A stretch of 64,000 bases of DNA from Oceanicoccus sp. KOV_DT_Chl (GCF_900120175.1 NZ_FQLF01000005.1:2501-66500); one strand, 5' to 3'. Counted from the first letter of the stretch, positions 50,185 to 60,976 are shown. Numbers and translations: made by a program. The notes: generated by a model not told the origin, from the sequence alone.

Positions 50185-51068
50185 TTACCAGGGCAAGGTT
50201 GCACCATTGTAGTTAATCATTTTATTTCTGGTTTCCATATTAATACTATCAACTACCCGCAGCAGGCCTTCAGCGCTGGCGTCAGCGGGGATACCTATAT
50301 CTTTGTCGGTGGAAGCTCTAAGCAGGTCGGTTTGTACAATACCTGGCGCGATTAATTGAACAATAATGCCTTCGTCCTTAAGCTCAGAGCGCAGCACTAG
50401 CATCCCCATATGGAGTGCTGACTTACTCATTTTATACCAGTAACTCCCCCTCGACGACCACCAATAGCCATGGAACCTAATCCGCTCCCCATAGCGAGAA
50501 TCTTTTTTTGTTGACCGGCTCTGATATTAGGTAGAAGTGCCTGAGAGACTTTCAATGGTCCAAGCGCGTTAACATTGATGACAAGTTCAAATTCACTTGC
50601 ATCAAGTACATCGATGTTTTGTTTCTCTTTATTGCCATAGACACCTGCATTATTCAACAATACATCAATCGGCTGGCCTTGAAGTATCTTGGCCATGGCA
50701 GCGATAGAATCGGCATTGGTCACATCAAGTTGAACGACAGTAAACTTGTCGTTGCCTTTTGCGAGTTTATTCAGCGCTATCGCCTTTTGTGGCTTACGGG
50801 CAGTGGCGATAACATTCCAGCCATTGGCAGCAAACTGTTTAACAAGCTCTAAACCAATACCCCGGTTTGACCCAGTGACCAACACCGTAGGGATATACTC
50901 TGCATCAGCGGGGATAACTTTGGCGGGAGGTAGCTTGCTTTTAAGTGGCTCTTTACTTAAGTGAAGGCCTGCGTGACTACCCACAGGAAGCAACGACCCG
51001 ATCAGAATGGAAACGAATATCACGGGCGATATCAGGCTGCGAAAAGTGCATTTTAACGTGTTATACAT
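50185..51068 (-). CDS. Short-chain dehydrogenase with N-terminal signal sequence, frame broken at a G5 run
   Basis: About 294 residues after restoring one base. A hydrophobic N-terminus (SLISPVIFVSILIGSLLPVG) looks like a signal peptide or anchor and precedes the SDR domain. The NAD(P) motif TGSNRGIG, NNAG, catalytic Ser region (AMGSGLGS) and YKMSK are present. As read, the frame stops at 50427-50429. One extra G in the run at 50446-50450 joins GGRRGG to SYWYKMSKSALHMG and reads to 50185. The break falls just before the catalytic Tyr. AAGGA lies 9 nt before the ATG. Confidence 0.8.
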
Positions 51069-51508
51069 AACAGTAGTCCTTGCCGGGGATATGCCGATGT
51101 ATGTCGAACAAATCCGATAATTATTCTTCGAAAACTCTTCGTATTACGTATCATCTACCTAGCCGGATCTGTTAGGCAGGTATATCAGCGACTGCCACCT
51201 CAAGACGGCACAGCTCCAATAGTCTTTTAAGATAAGCAATATGTTGTGCGGGTACAGTGTGCCGCCCCTTCGCGTGGATGCTCAATAGTTAAACGAGACT
51301 GTAAACTAATATTGCCTGCGCTATTCCTACCGGCCATTACCGTTTTTTTCGTCCAAATATTTACCTACTGTACAATTCAGTAAGGGCTAGATCTATTGAA
51401 GTCACTCATACCCCGTATCTGGGCCTAAAAAAAAGCCCCGACATTACTGTCAGGGCTTTTTATTGTGCTGAGTAACAAAACTCAGGCAGCTAACATAAAG
51501 CTTACGCC
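51069..51508. other. Intergenic, no gene seen
   Basis: A 440-nt gap upstream of the SDR gene and downstream of groEL. It contains the groEL terminator near its right side. No small ORF with a ribosome site, tRNA or repeat was recognised. Confidence 0.5.
51428..51463 (-). terminator. Rho-independent terminator of groESL
   Basis: A hairpin pairs AGCCC-GACA with TGTC-GGGCT, one mismatch, flanked by A and T runs. It lies about 45 nt beyond the groEL stop. Confidence 0.85.
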
Positions 51509-53170
<1,662 letters not shown>

Positions 53171-53216
53171 TTAACTATAATAAGTAAGATTGAAATTGCC
53201 GAGGTCGTTATTGCGC

Positions 53217-53510
53217 TTATGCAATAACGCCAGCGATGTCTCTTTCTGACATGATGATGTAGTCAGCGCCGTCTTCTTCAATAGTGATTGCACCGTGCAT
53301 GTGCTGAGCGAAGATAACCTTATCACCTACTTTAACTTGCAAAGCACGTAATTCACCGCTTTCAAGTACAGCACCATCACCTACGGCAACAATTTCACCA
53401 CGGTTCTGCACTTCTTTAGCTGAGCTAGTTAACACGATGCCGCCTGCCGAGGTAGCTTCCTCTTCATTGCGACGTACGACAACGCGATCGTATAAGGGAC
53501 GAATGTTCAT
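53217..53510 (-). CDS. groS: Co-chaperonin GroES
   Basis: A 97-residue cap of the GroEL chamber. It has MNIRPLYDRVVVRRNE, the mobile loop EEATSAGGIVLTSSAKE and the C-terminal YIIMSERDIAGVI. It is the first gene of the groESL operon. Confidence 0.98.
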   Translation of the reverse strand: MNIRPLYDRVVVRRNEEEATSAGGIVLTSSAKEVQNRGEIVAVGDGAVLESGELRALQVKVGDKVIFAQHMHGAITIEEDGADYIIMSERDIAGVIA

Positions 53511-53584
53511 TTTGGTCGTTCTCCAAAATCTAAGTTAATGGTTATGAATTGTTAAAATATCCGGAACAACCCGGGATGCAACGG

Positions 53585-53616
53585 TATATGGGGGTAGGAA
53601 AAAGGTATATCAAGGG
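53585..53616 (-). promoter_or_regulatory. Sigma-32 heat-shock promoter of groESL
   Basis: On the minus strand, CCCTTGATA (53608-53616) and CCCCCATATA (53585-53594) lie 13 nt apart. This is close to the sigma-32 consensus CTTGAA-N13-15-CCCCATNT. Confidence 0.85.
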
Positions 53617-53631
53617 TGCAACAGAGTTTTT

Positions 53632-53658
53632 TTAGCACTCAATACAAAAGAGTGCTAA
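53632..53658 (-). promoter_or_regulatory. CIRCE operator (HrcA site) upstream of groESL
   Basis: A perfect CIRCE inverted repeat: TTAGCACTC, nine spacer bases, GAGTGCTAA. It lies 16 nt upstream of the sigma-32 -35 element rather than over the start site. It implies that this bacterium has an HrcA repressor in addition to sigma-32. Confidence 0.92.
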
Positions 53659-53693
53659 AAACAATAATTTGTACAATAAAAACAACAGGTTAC

Positions 53694-54194
53694 TTAATCA
53701 TCTCGACGATACTCGCCATCCAGCACATCGCCTGAAAGCCGTGAGGAGGAGTCGCTAAAATGCTTTCTGGCAGTAAATGGCTGGTCTGAGGTAGTCCCGC
53801 TGCCGGCGGGGCGCTGAAAACCGGCACCTTGCTGGGTAGCCATCAATATGCCACGTTTGACTAATGCCACCACCATTAACTTGCGGGTAGGCGGCAACAA
53901 ACAAGCAAAACCCAGTAAATCCGTCACGAACCCAGGGGTGAGCAACAGCGCACCACCAATAGCCAACATCAAACCAGAGAGGATTTCTTCAGCGGGGAGC
54001 TGACCTTGCTGCATTTTCTGATTAACACGAAGTAAAGTATCCAGGCCCTGCTGCCGCAACAACGCCAAACCGGCAATAGCAGTCAAGAACACCAACGCTA
54101 TGGTATTCAGTGCGCCAATTCGGGAACCGACTTCAATCAGAACCCACATTTCCAAAATGGGAACAGTGATAAACAATAGGAAAAAATAGCGCAT
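53694..54194 (-). CDS. fxsA: FxsA-family membrane protein
   Basis: A 166-residue inner-membrane protein. The FxsA motif MRYFFLLFITVPILEMWVLI and the G-rich EEILSGLMLAIGGALLLTPG followed by a third helix are typical. E. coli FxsA modulates exclusion of phage T7 when overexpressed; its cellular role is unclear. The ATG at 54194 has AAAGG 8 nt upstream. Its place upstream of groES is conserved in gammaproteobacteria. Confidence 0.92.
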   Translation of the reverse strand: MRYFFLLFITVPILEMWVLIEVGSRIGALNTIALVFLTAIAGLALLRQQGLDTLLRVNQKMQQGQLPAEEILSGLMLAIGGALLLTPGFVTDLLGFACLLPPTRKLMVVALVKRGILMATQQGAGFQRPAGSGTTSDQPFTARKHFSDSSSRLSGDVLDGEYRRDD

Positions 54195-54360
54195 GCCCAC
54201 AACCTTTAAGTATGTATCTCTACTATGAGGGCTAATGGTGAAATTTCAACAAGCAATTTATTACCGTCAAGGCCGGGTTTGGCAAAAACGCCTATTGCTG
54301 TAATAATGCGCGCCTTTAAAAAACTGACAATGACAGCATTTTTCAGAGGTAATTCACCCC

Positions 54361-55122
54361 ATGGATTTAAACGGTAAAGTAATCGCAATCACTGGCGGCG
54401 GCCAAGGCTTAGGCCGCTCAATGGCAGTTGTACTCGCAGCCAAAGGTGCCAAACTGGCACTGATAGATCTAAATCAGGAAAAACTCGAAGAGACCGCGGC
54501 ATTATGTAAAGCCGCTGGTGGCGAAGGCAAAGGCTACATTGCCAACGTCGCCAAAGAAGATGACGTCATTGCAACCTTTGACCAAATTGTTGCTGACTAT
54601 GGCAACCTCCACGGTGTTATTAACAACGCAGGGATTTTACGCGACGGCATGTTGATAAAAGCCAAAGACGGTGAAATCGTTAAAAAGATGAGTCTTGCTG
54701 AATGGCAGGCGGTCATCGATGTCAATTTGACTGGTGTGTTCCTCTGCGGCCGGGAAGCCGCTGAACGGATGATCAAGCTGGGAACTGAAGGCGTCATTAT
54801 CAATATTTCCAGTATCTCCAAAGCGGGCAATATGGGGCAATCTAATTATTCCGCAGCCAAAGCCGGCGTTGCCGCAATGGCCGTTACCTGGGCCAAAGAA
54901 TTAGCGCGCTACGGTATTCGCTCGGCAGCTATTGCACCGGGGTTCATCGGTACGGATATGGTTGCCAGCATGAAGCCGGAAGCATTAGAAAAAATGACCG
55001 CAGGTATTCCCTTAAAGCGTCTAGGTACGCCTGAAGAAATTGGCCATACGTGTGCTTATATTTTTGAAAATGATTACTTCACGGGCCGTGTCATTGAGAT
55101 GGACGGCGGCTTGCGAATCTAA
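54361..55122 (+). CDS. SDR-family oxidoreductase (FabG-like)
   Basis: A 253-residue short-chain dehydrogenase. It has TGGGQGLGRS for cofactor binding, NNAG, the catalytic Ser/Tyr/Lys (ISSISKAGNMGQSNYSAAKAG) and the C-terminal GRVIEMDGGL. It resembles 3-oxoacyl-ACP reductases, though no fatty acid genes are adjacent, so the substrate is open. A GAGGTAA site precedes the ATG. Confidence 0.88.
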   Translation: MDLNGKVIAITGGGQGLGRSMAVVLAAKGAKLALIDLNQEKLEETAALCKAAGGEGKGYIANVAKEDDVIATFDQIVADYGNLHGVINNAGILRDGMLIKAKDGEIVKKMSLAEWQAVIDVNLTGVFLCGREAAERMIKLGTEGVIINISSISKAGNMGQSNYSAAKAGVAAMAVTWAKELARYGIRSAAIAPGFIGTDMVASMKPEALEKMTAGIPLKRLGTPEEIGHTCAYIFENDYFTGRVIEMDGGLRI

Positions 55123-55189
55123 TCCTCAGGCATCAGCTATCACTGGGTGGTAGCTGATGCGTTTTGCTAGAACGTCCCTTCCGAAATCA

Positions 55190-55486
55190 ATGAATAATCA
55201 ACAACGAATCTGGCAAGTGGTAAGCCAAATACCTGCTGGCTATGTTGCAAGCTACGGTCAAGTCGCTGCTCAAGCCGGATTGCCTAAAGCCGCCAGATTA
55301 GTCGGTAACGTATTACGACAGCTACCCGACGACAGCAAGCTGCCCTGGCACAGGGTAGTCAACGCGCAACGAAAAATATCCTTCCCTCAATTGAGCGATG
55401 CCTATCAACACCAAAAGCAGCGGCTCCTTGCTGAAGGCATTTCATTTAATGGTGAAGTTATCGCTAAACAACATTGTTACTGGTAA
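55190..55486 (+). CDS. Alkyltransferase-like protein (ATL)
   Basis: A 98-residue homologue of the C-terminal DNA-binding domain of O6-alkylguanine-DNA alkyltransferase. The helix-turn-helix (SYGQVAAQAGLPKAARLVGNVLR) is intact. The active-site PCHRV is PWHRV here, so it cannot transfer alkyl groups. ATL proteins of this kind bind O6-alkylguanine and hand it to nucleotide excision repair. The ATG at 55190 matches the family start; an upstream ATG at 55157 adds 11 residues. Confidence 0.92.
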   Translation: MNNQQRIWQVVSQIPAGYVASYGQVAAQAGLPKAARLVGNVLRQLPDDSKLPWHRVVNAQRKISFPQLSDAYQHQKQRLLAEGISFNGEVIAKQHCYW

Positions 55487-55504
55487 ATCTACCTACAATG
55501 GAAA

Positions 55505-56233
55505 CTACCAATCCAATAATAATTTCACTGCAATCGCCATTGTAGTAAACACCAACAAGGGCTTTATGACTGCCGCCCCCTTTTTAATTGCCAAATTAGA
55601 ACCAAAATAAGCGCCGATCATTTGCGCAACCGCCATCATCAAACCAATACGTAACAACACCTCATCAGCCATTAAAAAAATAATCACCGAAGTACTGTTA
55701 GCCGTGACTATCACTAACTTGGCATTAGCGCCTGCACTGCGTAAGTTATAACCATGCAGCATCGAAAACGTTAATAGGGCAATAGCACCAATGCCAGGAC
55801 CAAAAAAACCGCCATAAAAACCAATAATACCACCCGCCACCCATACAAAATGGCGGTAGTTTAATAACGGCGGATGATCCTCATCATTCAAGCGCGGAGA
55901 GAACCAGGTAAATAAAGCCAAGGCAATTAACAAGAAAGGAATGATCTGCATTAACAACGCATTACTGAGCTGTAACAATAGCAAGGTACCCGCCACACTG
56001 GCCAGCATCGCACACAGCATAACCGGCAATAACAACTTTACCTCGATAAATCCTTGGCGAAAAAAATTGGCGCTAGAGGAAAGTGTGCCAAACACAGCTT
56101 GAAACTTATTAGTAGCCAACGCATTTAACGGCGGAATTCCCAGCCACAACATCACAGGCAAACCAATCAGGCCACCACCACCAGCGATAGCATTGATAAA
56201 ACCACCGACAAAGCCTGTGGCCAATAACAACAA
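55505..56233 (-). CDS. TSUP-family (TauE/SafE) permease
   Basis: A 242-residue protein with about seven to eight membrane helices. It has the TSUP repeat motifs GGFINAIAGGGGLIGLPVML with ALATNKFQ, and GFYGGFFGPGIGAIALL with NAKLVI. The family exports or imports sulfonates, sulfite or other organic anions. The start appears to be a TTG with AGAGG 5 nt upstream; no in-frame ATG precedes it. Confidence 0.88.
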   Translation of the reverse strand: MLLLATGFVGGFINAIAGGGGLIGLPVMLWLGIPPLNALATNKFQAVFGTLSSSANFFRQGFIEVKLLLPVMLCAMLASVAGTLLLLQLSNALLMQIIPFLLIALALFTWFSPRLNDEDHPPLLNYRHFVWVAGGIIGFYGGFFGPGIGAIALLTFSMLHGYNLRSAGANAKLVIVTANSTSVIIFLMADEVLLRIGLMMAVAQMIGAYFGSNLAIKKGAAVIKPLLVFTTMAIAVKLLLDW

Positions 56234-56320
56234 CTGAACCTCTATTGAAAAGTTGATGGCAACCCCTAACCCTATTAATTAAACCCGCGTGAAAACTCGA
56301 GTAATCAATTAAAGTGCGTT

Positions 56321-56749
56321 CTACCTATCCCATGTAAGCCTGATCAATCGCCACTCACCCCGCTCAATTTGCCACTCTCCTTCAAGTTTATAGCCACTCG
56401 CCCGATCGGGTAACAAACCAGTGTTTCCGCCAGCCACGATTAAGTTCGCAGCCATTACTGCACGATTGGGGTCATTCGGGTTCAGCTCAACGTTGATATT
56501 GGAACTCACTAATTCAATAGCCGGGTATCGAAAAAAATACCCCCGCATTAGCGCCTCTACCTGTTTTTTATCCATGGCTTCATTGGCCACAAATCCCTCG
56601 GCCAAATGATCAAGCACATCACTTGCATCCTTGCTTTCTACTGCGGACTCCATAAGCTCAATATTCTGTAATATTTGCTGTTCTGCGGGATCTGTATTAC
56701 AACTTACCATTAATAGCATAAAATGAAATAATGCGAATAGTCTTAACAT
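56321..56749 (-). CDS. Small lipoprotein, possible NTF2-like domain
   Basis: A 142-residue protein from the ATG at 56749. A short signal ends in lipobox LMVSC, and a mixed alpha/beta domain of about 115 residues (VLDHLAEGFVANEAM...GEWRLIRLTWD) resembles SnoaL/NTF2-like folds. Function is unknown. It is divergent from the hybrid kinase gene. Confidence 0.7.
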   Translation of the reverse strand: MLRLFALFHFMLLMVSCNTDPAEQQILQNIELMESAVESKDASDVLDHLAEGFVANEAMDKKQVEALMRGYFFRYPAIELVSSNINVELNPNDPNRAVMAANLIVAGGNTGLLPDRASGYKLEGEWQIERGEWRLIRLTWDR

Positions 56750-56881
56750 AATAGTGAACTCAAGATAAACAAATAACGTTGTATTGTGGATTGTGACGGC
56801 AGAAATAAGAACCCAACAATCAGGAGTTGGCAATCAATTTAACCACCACACGCTTAAATAGCAAAATAACCAGCAACTCAG

Positions 56882-59674
56882 ATGAGAAATTGGATGCCAG
56901 TTAACGCCTTCATCTTGAAAAGATTATCCAACCTTTGGGTCGCCATTTGCGCCGCCTGGATTATTACAATAATCTTCCAGCAGTTCGCCCATGCAGATAC
57001 AAACCAGGCGATAGCCATCGATGCGGAATCCAGAATATCACTCAACAAAACAGCTCAGCTACTGCCATATAGCCCGGAATTTAGTGATAGTGAGGCGATG
57101 ATTACTGCCGAAATTAATGGCATTAACAATTGGGGGAGTGAAAAAAATCGTTCGCTAAATAATATTTTGAATTTTCGACATCAATGGTTTAAAAACCGGA
57201 TTCACAACCCAAGTAACAAAGCCATTGAGCTATTTATTATTGCTAGTGAAGCAAGCTTACAGAAAGGCGACTTCATAGTTCTTAAAGATAAAACAGTACT
57301 GGAACATTGGCAGCTTGGCGTATTTAAACCATTTTCTGAGCGCCCCATTTACCATCGATTCTATTTAATGCCGCTAACTATTCAGGCCGGAGAAACGTTA
57401 ACGATAATTTGGGGGTTTGATGATGGCCTTTACACCAAACCGATCTTGTTACAAAGCCAGACAGCTTATTGGCAGCATGACAACATAAGCATAATTAGTG
57501 ATGGCATGTATTTTGGTGCCATCTGTATTATTAGCTTATTGATTTTCCTGCTGTACATTACCAATCGAGATCCATCCTACCTGTTTCTGTACTTCATGGT
57601 GTTAGGCAATGCATTTTACAACTATTGCCGGAACGGCTACGCTTTCCAATTTCTATGGCCCGACATTCCCGATATAAATACCAACTGGATGTTAGCAACA
57701 GTCAACCTGTCAACGGTTGGCGGTATTTTATTTTACTTATTTTTTCTCGACCTAAAACGATTTAGCTATAACTTACTATACCGTTTCTCACTTTTTTATC
57801 TGGCAGTAAATACAATTATTATTTTATTGGCAATATTAGATTTCAAAAGCACCGCATTAAAGCTAGTGATCATTAACACCTTGCTTAGCACGCCATATTT
57901 ATTAGCCGTGCTAGTACATTCAGCATTACGTAGTTATAGAGGTGACCTCCGGGCTCGTTATTTTACCTTTTCATTACTTATTTACGTTGGCTATCAAACT
58001 AGTTTATTAGGTTACGACCTAATTACAGGATCAGTAAATACCAACCCCTGGATTCAAACCCGAAATGGCGAAGTTTTACTCGCAATAGCGCTCTATGTTT
58101 CCCTGCTATTAGAAGTACGTAAAACTCAAATCGAAAAACAAGCTGCACTGATTGAGGCCAAGGCGAAAACCAACTTTATCGCCACTATGAGTCATGAATT
58201 ACGCACGCCACTGAATGGCGTTATCGGGATGGCACAATTACTCAATCAAACTGAGCAAACGTCTATACAAAAGCAATACTCTGACATCATTATTAGCTCA
58301 GGCAATGTTTTACTCACATTAATCAATGACATTCTCGACCTAACCAAAATCACTGAAGGAAAACTGATACTTGAAGAAAAAAGTTTTAATCTGGATAGAG
58401 TTGTTTCTGAATGCACATCGACTTTTCTGGCGGTAATGATAGAAAAAGGATTACCATTATCCACCTATATTAATCCTCACACCCCTTTAATACTCATCGG
58501 CGATGAATATCGCTTGCGACAGGTTATCTTTAACTTATTAAGTAACGCAATGAAGTTTACCGAAAAGGGCCAGATAAACTTAAACATCAGCAGTAATACC
58601 ACAACTGGAATCCCCGACAAAATTCTACTAACTATAGAAGTTATTGATAGCGGCATTGGGATTGAGGAAAATAACATCCAAAGAATATTTTCAGAGTTCA
58701 GCCAAGAGGACGCATCCACTACAAGAAAATTTGGCGGCACAGGATTAGGTTTATCCATTACCAGCGCTATTGTCCACACAATGGGAGGTGATATAAGTGC
58801 CACCAGCCAAATCAACAAAGGCAGTACTTTCACCCTGCACATACCATTTTCAGTTGACCAAACCGCAGAACAACAGCGAATTGACGCATTAAAAATTCTG
58901 AAAGGTAAAAAATTATTGTTGATATCTGACACTGAAAACTATTTCAACAACCTTGCCGTTAACCTCAAACACCACGGCGCAGAAATCACTGCAACTACAG
59001 GTAATTCCACGGCGTCGCTCAATCAGCTAATCAATGAGGGCGACTACCAAGGTCTAATAGTTTTTCACCAGACTGATTTCTGGCAGCTGCTAGCAGGCAT
59101 CAATATACGGCAATTGCCGCTGATCATTCTGCACCTCAACGATCTAACCCCCAACCCGCTGCTAAACGAATGGCAGGCTAAATTAATAACGCTCCCAATC
59201 CCTGCCCCCATTCAAAAAGTCATGACGTCTATTGGCCAGTTATTTCAAGAGGATAAGCTCGTTATCCCGGATACTAATTTAACAACGATTCCCGATATAA
59301 TCAGCCAGGCCCCGATTTTAATAGCCGAAGATAACGTTACCAATCAATTGGTTGCGATCGGACTACTAAAACATCTTGGCTTGAACGCAACCGTTGCTGA
59401 AAATGGCAAAATCGCCGTTGATCTTTATAAAGAGCACCGCTATCCGATTATCTTCATGGACTGCGAAATGCCAATAATGGATGGTTTTACCGCCAGCAAA
59501 GAAATTCTTGCGCTGGACGAACCGAAAAAACCCATTATTATCGCCCTAACGGCACATGTAACCGATAAAAGTACCAAGCGCTGCCTTGAAGCTGGCATGA
59601 CGCAGGTATTGCACAAACCCGTAACATTACAGCAGCTTCACCACTGCTTAAGCAATCTTAGTCTGGAAGAGTAA
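56882..59674 (+). CDS. Hybrid sensor histidine kinase with 7TMR-DISM input
   Basis: A 930-residue kinase. After a signal peptide (about 1-38, ending AHA) it has a periplasmic 7TMR-DISM extracellular domain (about 45-190), seven membrane helices (about 205-410), and HisKA with His438 (MSHELRTPLNGV). A HATPase domain follows (NLLSNAMKF, DSGIGI, GTGLGLSI). Next is a receiver-like region (about 670-790) lacking the phospho-Asp, then a full receiver with Asp860 (FMDCEMPIMDG). DISM domains sense small ligands, often carbohydrates. No partner regulator is adjacent. Confidence 0.9.
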   Translation: MRNWMPVNAFILKRLSNLWVAICAAWIITIIFQQFAHADTNQAIAIDAESRISLNKTAQLLPYSPEFSDSEAMITAEINGINNWGSEKNRSLNNILNFRHQWFKNRIHNPSNKAIELFIIASEASLQKGDFIVLKDKTVLEHWQLGVFKPFSERPIYHRFYLMPLTIQAGETLTIIWGFDDGLYTKPILLQSQTAYWQHDNISIISDGMYFGAICIISLLIFLLYITNRDPSYLFLYFMVLGNAFYNYCRNGYAFQFLWPDIPDINTNWMLATVNLSTVGGILFYLFFLDLKRFSYNLLYRFSLFYLAVNTIIILLAILDFKSTALKLVIINTLLSTPYLLAVLVHSALRSYRGDLRARYFTFSLLIYVGYQTSLLGYDLITGSVNTNPWIQTRNGEVLLAIALYVSLLLEVRKTQIEKQAALIEAKAKTNFIATMSHELRTPLNGVIGMAQLLNQTEQTSIQKQYSDIIISSGNVLLTLINDILDLTKITEGKLILEEKSFNLDRVVSECTSTFLAVMIEKGLPLSTYINPHTPLILIGDEYRLRQVIFNLLSNAMKFTEKGQINLNISSNTTTGIPDKILLTIEVIDSGIGIEENNIQRIFSEFSQEDASTTRKFGGTGLGLSITSAIVHTMGGDISATSQINKGSTFTLHIPFSVDQTAEQQRIDALKILKGKKLLLISDTENYFNNLAVNLKHHGAEITATTGNSTASLNQLINEGDYQGLIVFHQTDFWQLLAGINIRQLPLIILHLNDLTPNPLLNEWQAKLITLPIPAPIQKVMTSIGQLFQEDKLVIPDTNLTTIPDIISQAPILIAEDNVTNQLVAIGLLKHLGLNATVAENGKIAVDLYKEHRYPIIFMDCEMPIMDGFTASKEILALDEPKKPIIIALTAHVTDKSTKRCLEAGMTQVLHKPVTLQQLHHCLSNLSLEE

Positions 59675-59964
59675 AACCACTCTTTTATCTGTAACAAAGA
59701 TAAACCAATAACAACATATCAAGAACCGATTTGGCCTCATTTATAAAGCACTTTAGCGTCTATCAACTGATTTTTTTATGCTTTTATCTGCTTTAAACAG
59801 GGGTTAATTCTAAGCCACCTCAAGCTATACTTAACCCCGAGAGCGCTGCCTTTTAACGCGCTTGTTAATGGCAGCAATATAGCATCAGCAACCAAAATAC
59901 GGCATCAACTGTAGGGCCAAATAAATATGCCCAACCCAAGTTAACAACAAGTAAGGGGTAGACC
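59675..59964. other. Intergenic, no gene seen
   Basis: A 290-nt AT-rich gap before a small membrane protein gene. No terminator, promoter or RNA gene stands out. Confidence 0.45.
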
Positions 59965-60522
59965 ATGAAGAGACATTTCTATATCAGTGATAATCTTGAT
60001 GAATTGGAAGCGGTTGAGCATGAGCTTGAAAGCAATGGTGTTGCCACACCACAGATACACGTACTCAGCACCAATGATGCAGATGTTCAGCATCATCACT
60101 TACACGAAGTGGAAGCCGTGCTCAAAAAAGATGTCGTGCATTCAATGGAAATGGGGGCAATTTTTGGAGTTATCGCCGCCGCATTAATATTGGCTATCGC
60201 TTATGTTGCCGGCTGGACTGAATCAGCTGCAGGTTGGATTCCATTCATCTTTTTATCCATTGTGGTACTCGGTTTTTGCACGTGGGAAGGCGGTCTATTT
60301 GGTATCCAGGAACCCCACTACCAGTTCAAACGCTTCCAAGGCGCACTAAAGGATGGCAAGCACGTTTTCTTTGTTGATGTCACTGAGCAGCAAGAAAGCA
60401 TACTGGCAAAAGTAGTCAGTGCCCACCCAAAACTGGAAGATGCTGGCGAAGGCGAATCCACTCCGGAATGGGTGGTCGAATGGCAGAAAAACTGGAATGG
60501 CTTTGTTAAATCCATGCCTTAA
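59965..60522 (+). CDS. Small membrane protein with ferredoxin-like N-terminus, unknown function
   Basis: A 185-residue protein. The N-terminal soluble part (MKRHFYISDNLDELEAVEHE, about 65 residues) resembles the general-stress-protein 17M type of alpha/beta domain. Two membrane helices (about 70-115) and an acidic C-terminus with DGKHVFFVDV follow. Similar proteins in pseudomonads carry no proven function. A AAGGGG ribosome site precedes the ATG. Confidence 0.7.
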   Translation: MKRHFYISDNLDELEAVEHELESNGVATPQIHVLSTNDADVQHHHLHEVEAVLKKDVVHSMEMGAIFGVIAAALILAIAYVAGWTESAAGWIPFIFLSIVVLGFCTWEGGLFGIQEPHYQFKRFQGALKDGKHVFFVDVTEQQESILAKVVSAHPKLEDAGEGESTPEWVVEWQKNWNGFVKSMP

Positions 60523-60541
60523 ACATGTTTCTTTATCCACT

Positions 60542-60577
60542 AAAAAAGGCTTATCAATATTGATAAGCCTTTTTTAT
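60542..60577. terminator. Bidirectional terminator between the small membrane gene and the cox genes
   Basis: A palindrome AAAAAAGGCTTATCAATA/TTGATAAGCCTTTTTT without a separate loop sequence lies between convergent genes. Confidence 0.88.
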
Positions 60578-60618
60578 TGATAGTAATCCGTATTAAGACA
60601 TCAACTCAAACAATAACG

Positions 60619-60957
60619 TCACCCAGTTTGACCGAAAAAAATCACGCGGGATAAAAATGTCGTTTCTGCCTCAATCGCCATCAAACCAATTAGCACCAAT
60701 AAACACAGCGGCGGCAATAAAATGGCGTAGATCATCGCTAACCGTTCCCACATCATATGCATGAAAATCGCAATAATTAAACCGGCCTTTAACGTCATGA
60801 AAATTAATATAAGACTCCAACGCAAATAACCTTGGAAGTTGAAATAATCCACCATGTAAGACAGAGTGCTGAGCACAAATAGCAGTATCCAAATCTTAAG
60901 ATAAATGCCTATTGGGTGCTGCTGTCCCAGACTGTCGCTATGTGTTGTATCTGACAT
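60619..60957 (-). CDS. Cytochrome c oxidase subunit IV-type protein
   Basis: A 112-residue protein with three membrane helices (IWILLFVLSTLSYMVDYF, SLILIFMTLKAGLIIAIFMH, AILLPPLCLLVLIGLM). It matches the prokaryotic cytochrome c oxidase subunit IV/CyoD-like family. It is the last gene of a cox cluster and is presumed to help assemble or stabilise subunit I. Confidence 0.85.
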   Translation of the reverse strand: MSDTTHSDSLGQQHPIGIYLKIWILLFVLSTLSYMVDYFNFQGYLRWSLILIFMTLKAGLIIAIFMHMMWERLAMIYAILLPPLCLLVLIGLMAIEAETTFLSRVIFFGQTG

Positions 60958-60976
60958 AAATCCCCCTGTTCAGCGA

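Noticed and set aside
54206-54388. A 60-codon open frame upstream of fxsA
   Set aside because: It overlaps the well-supported SDR start at 54361 and has no recognisable features.
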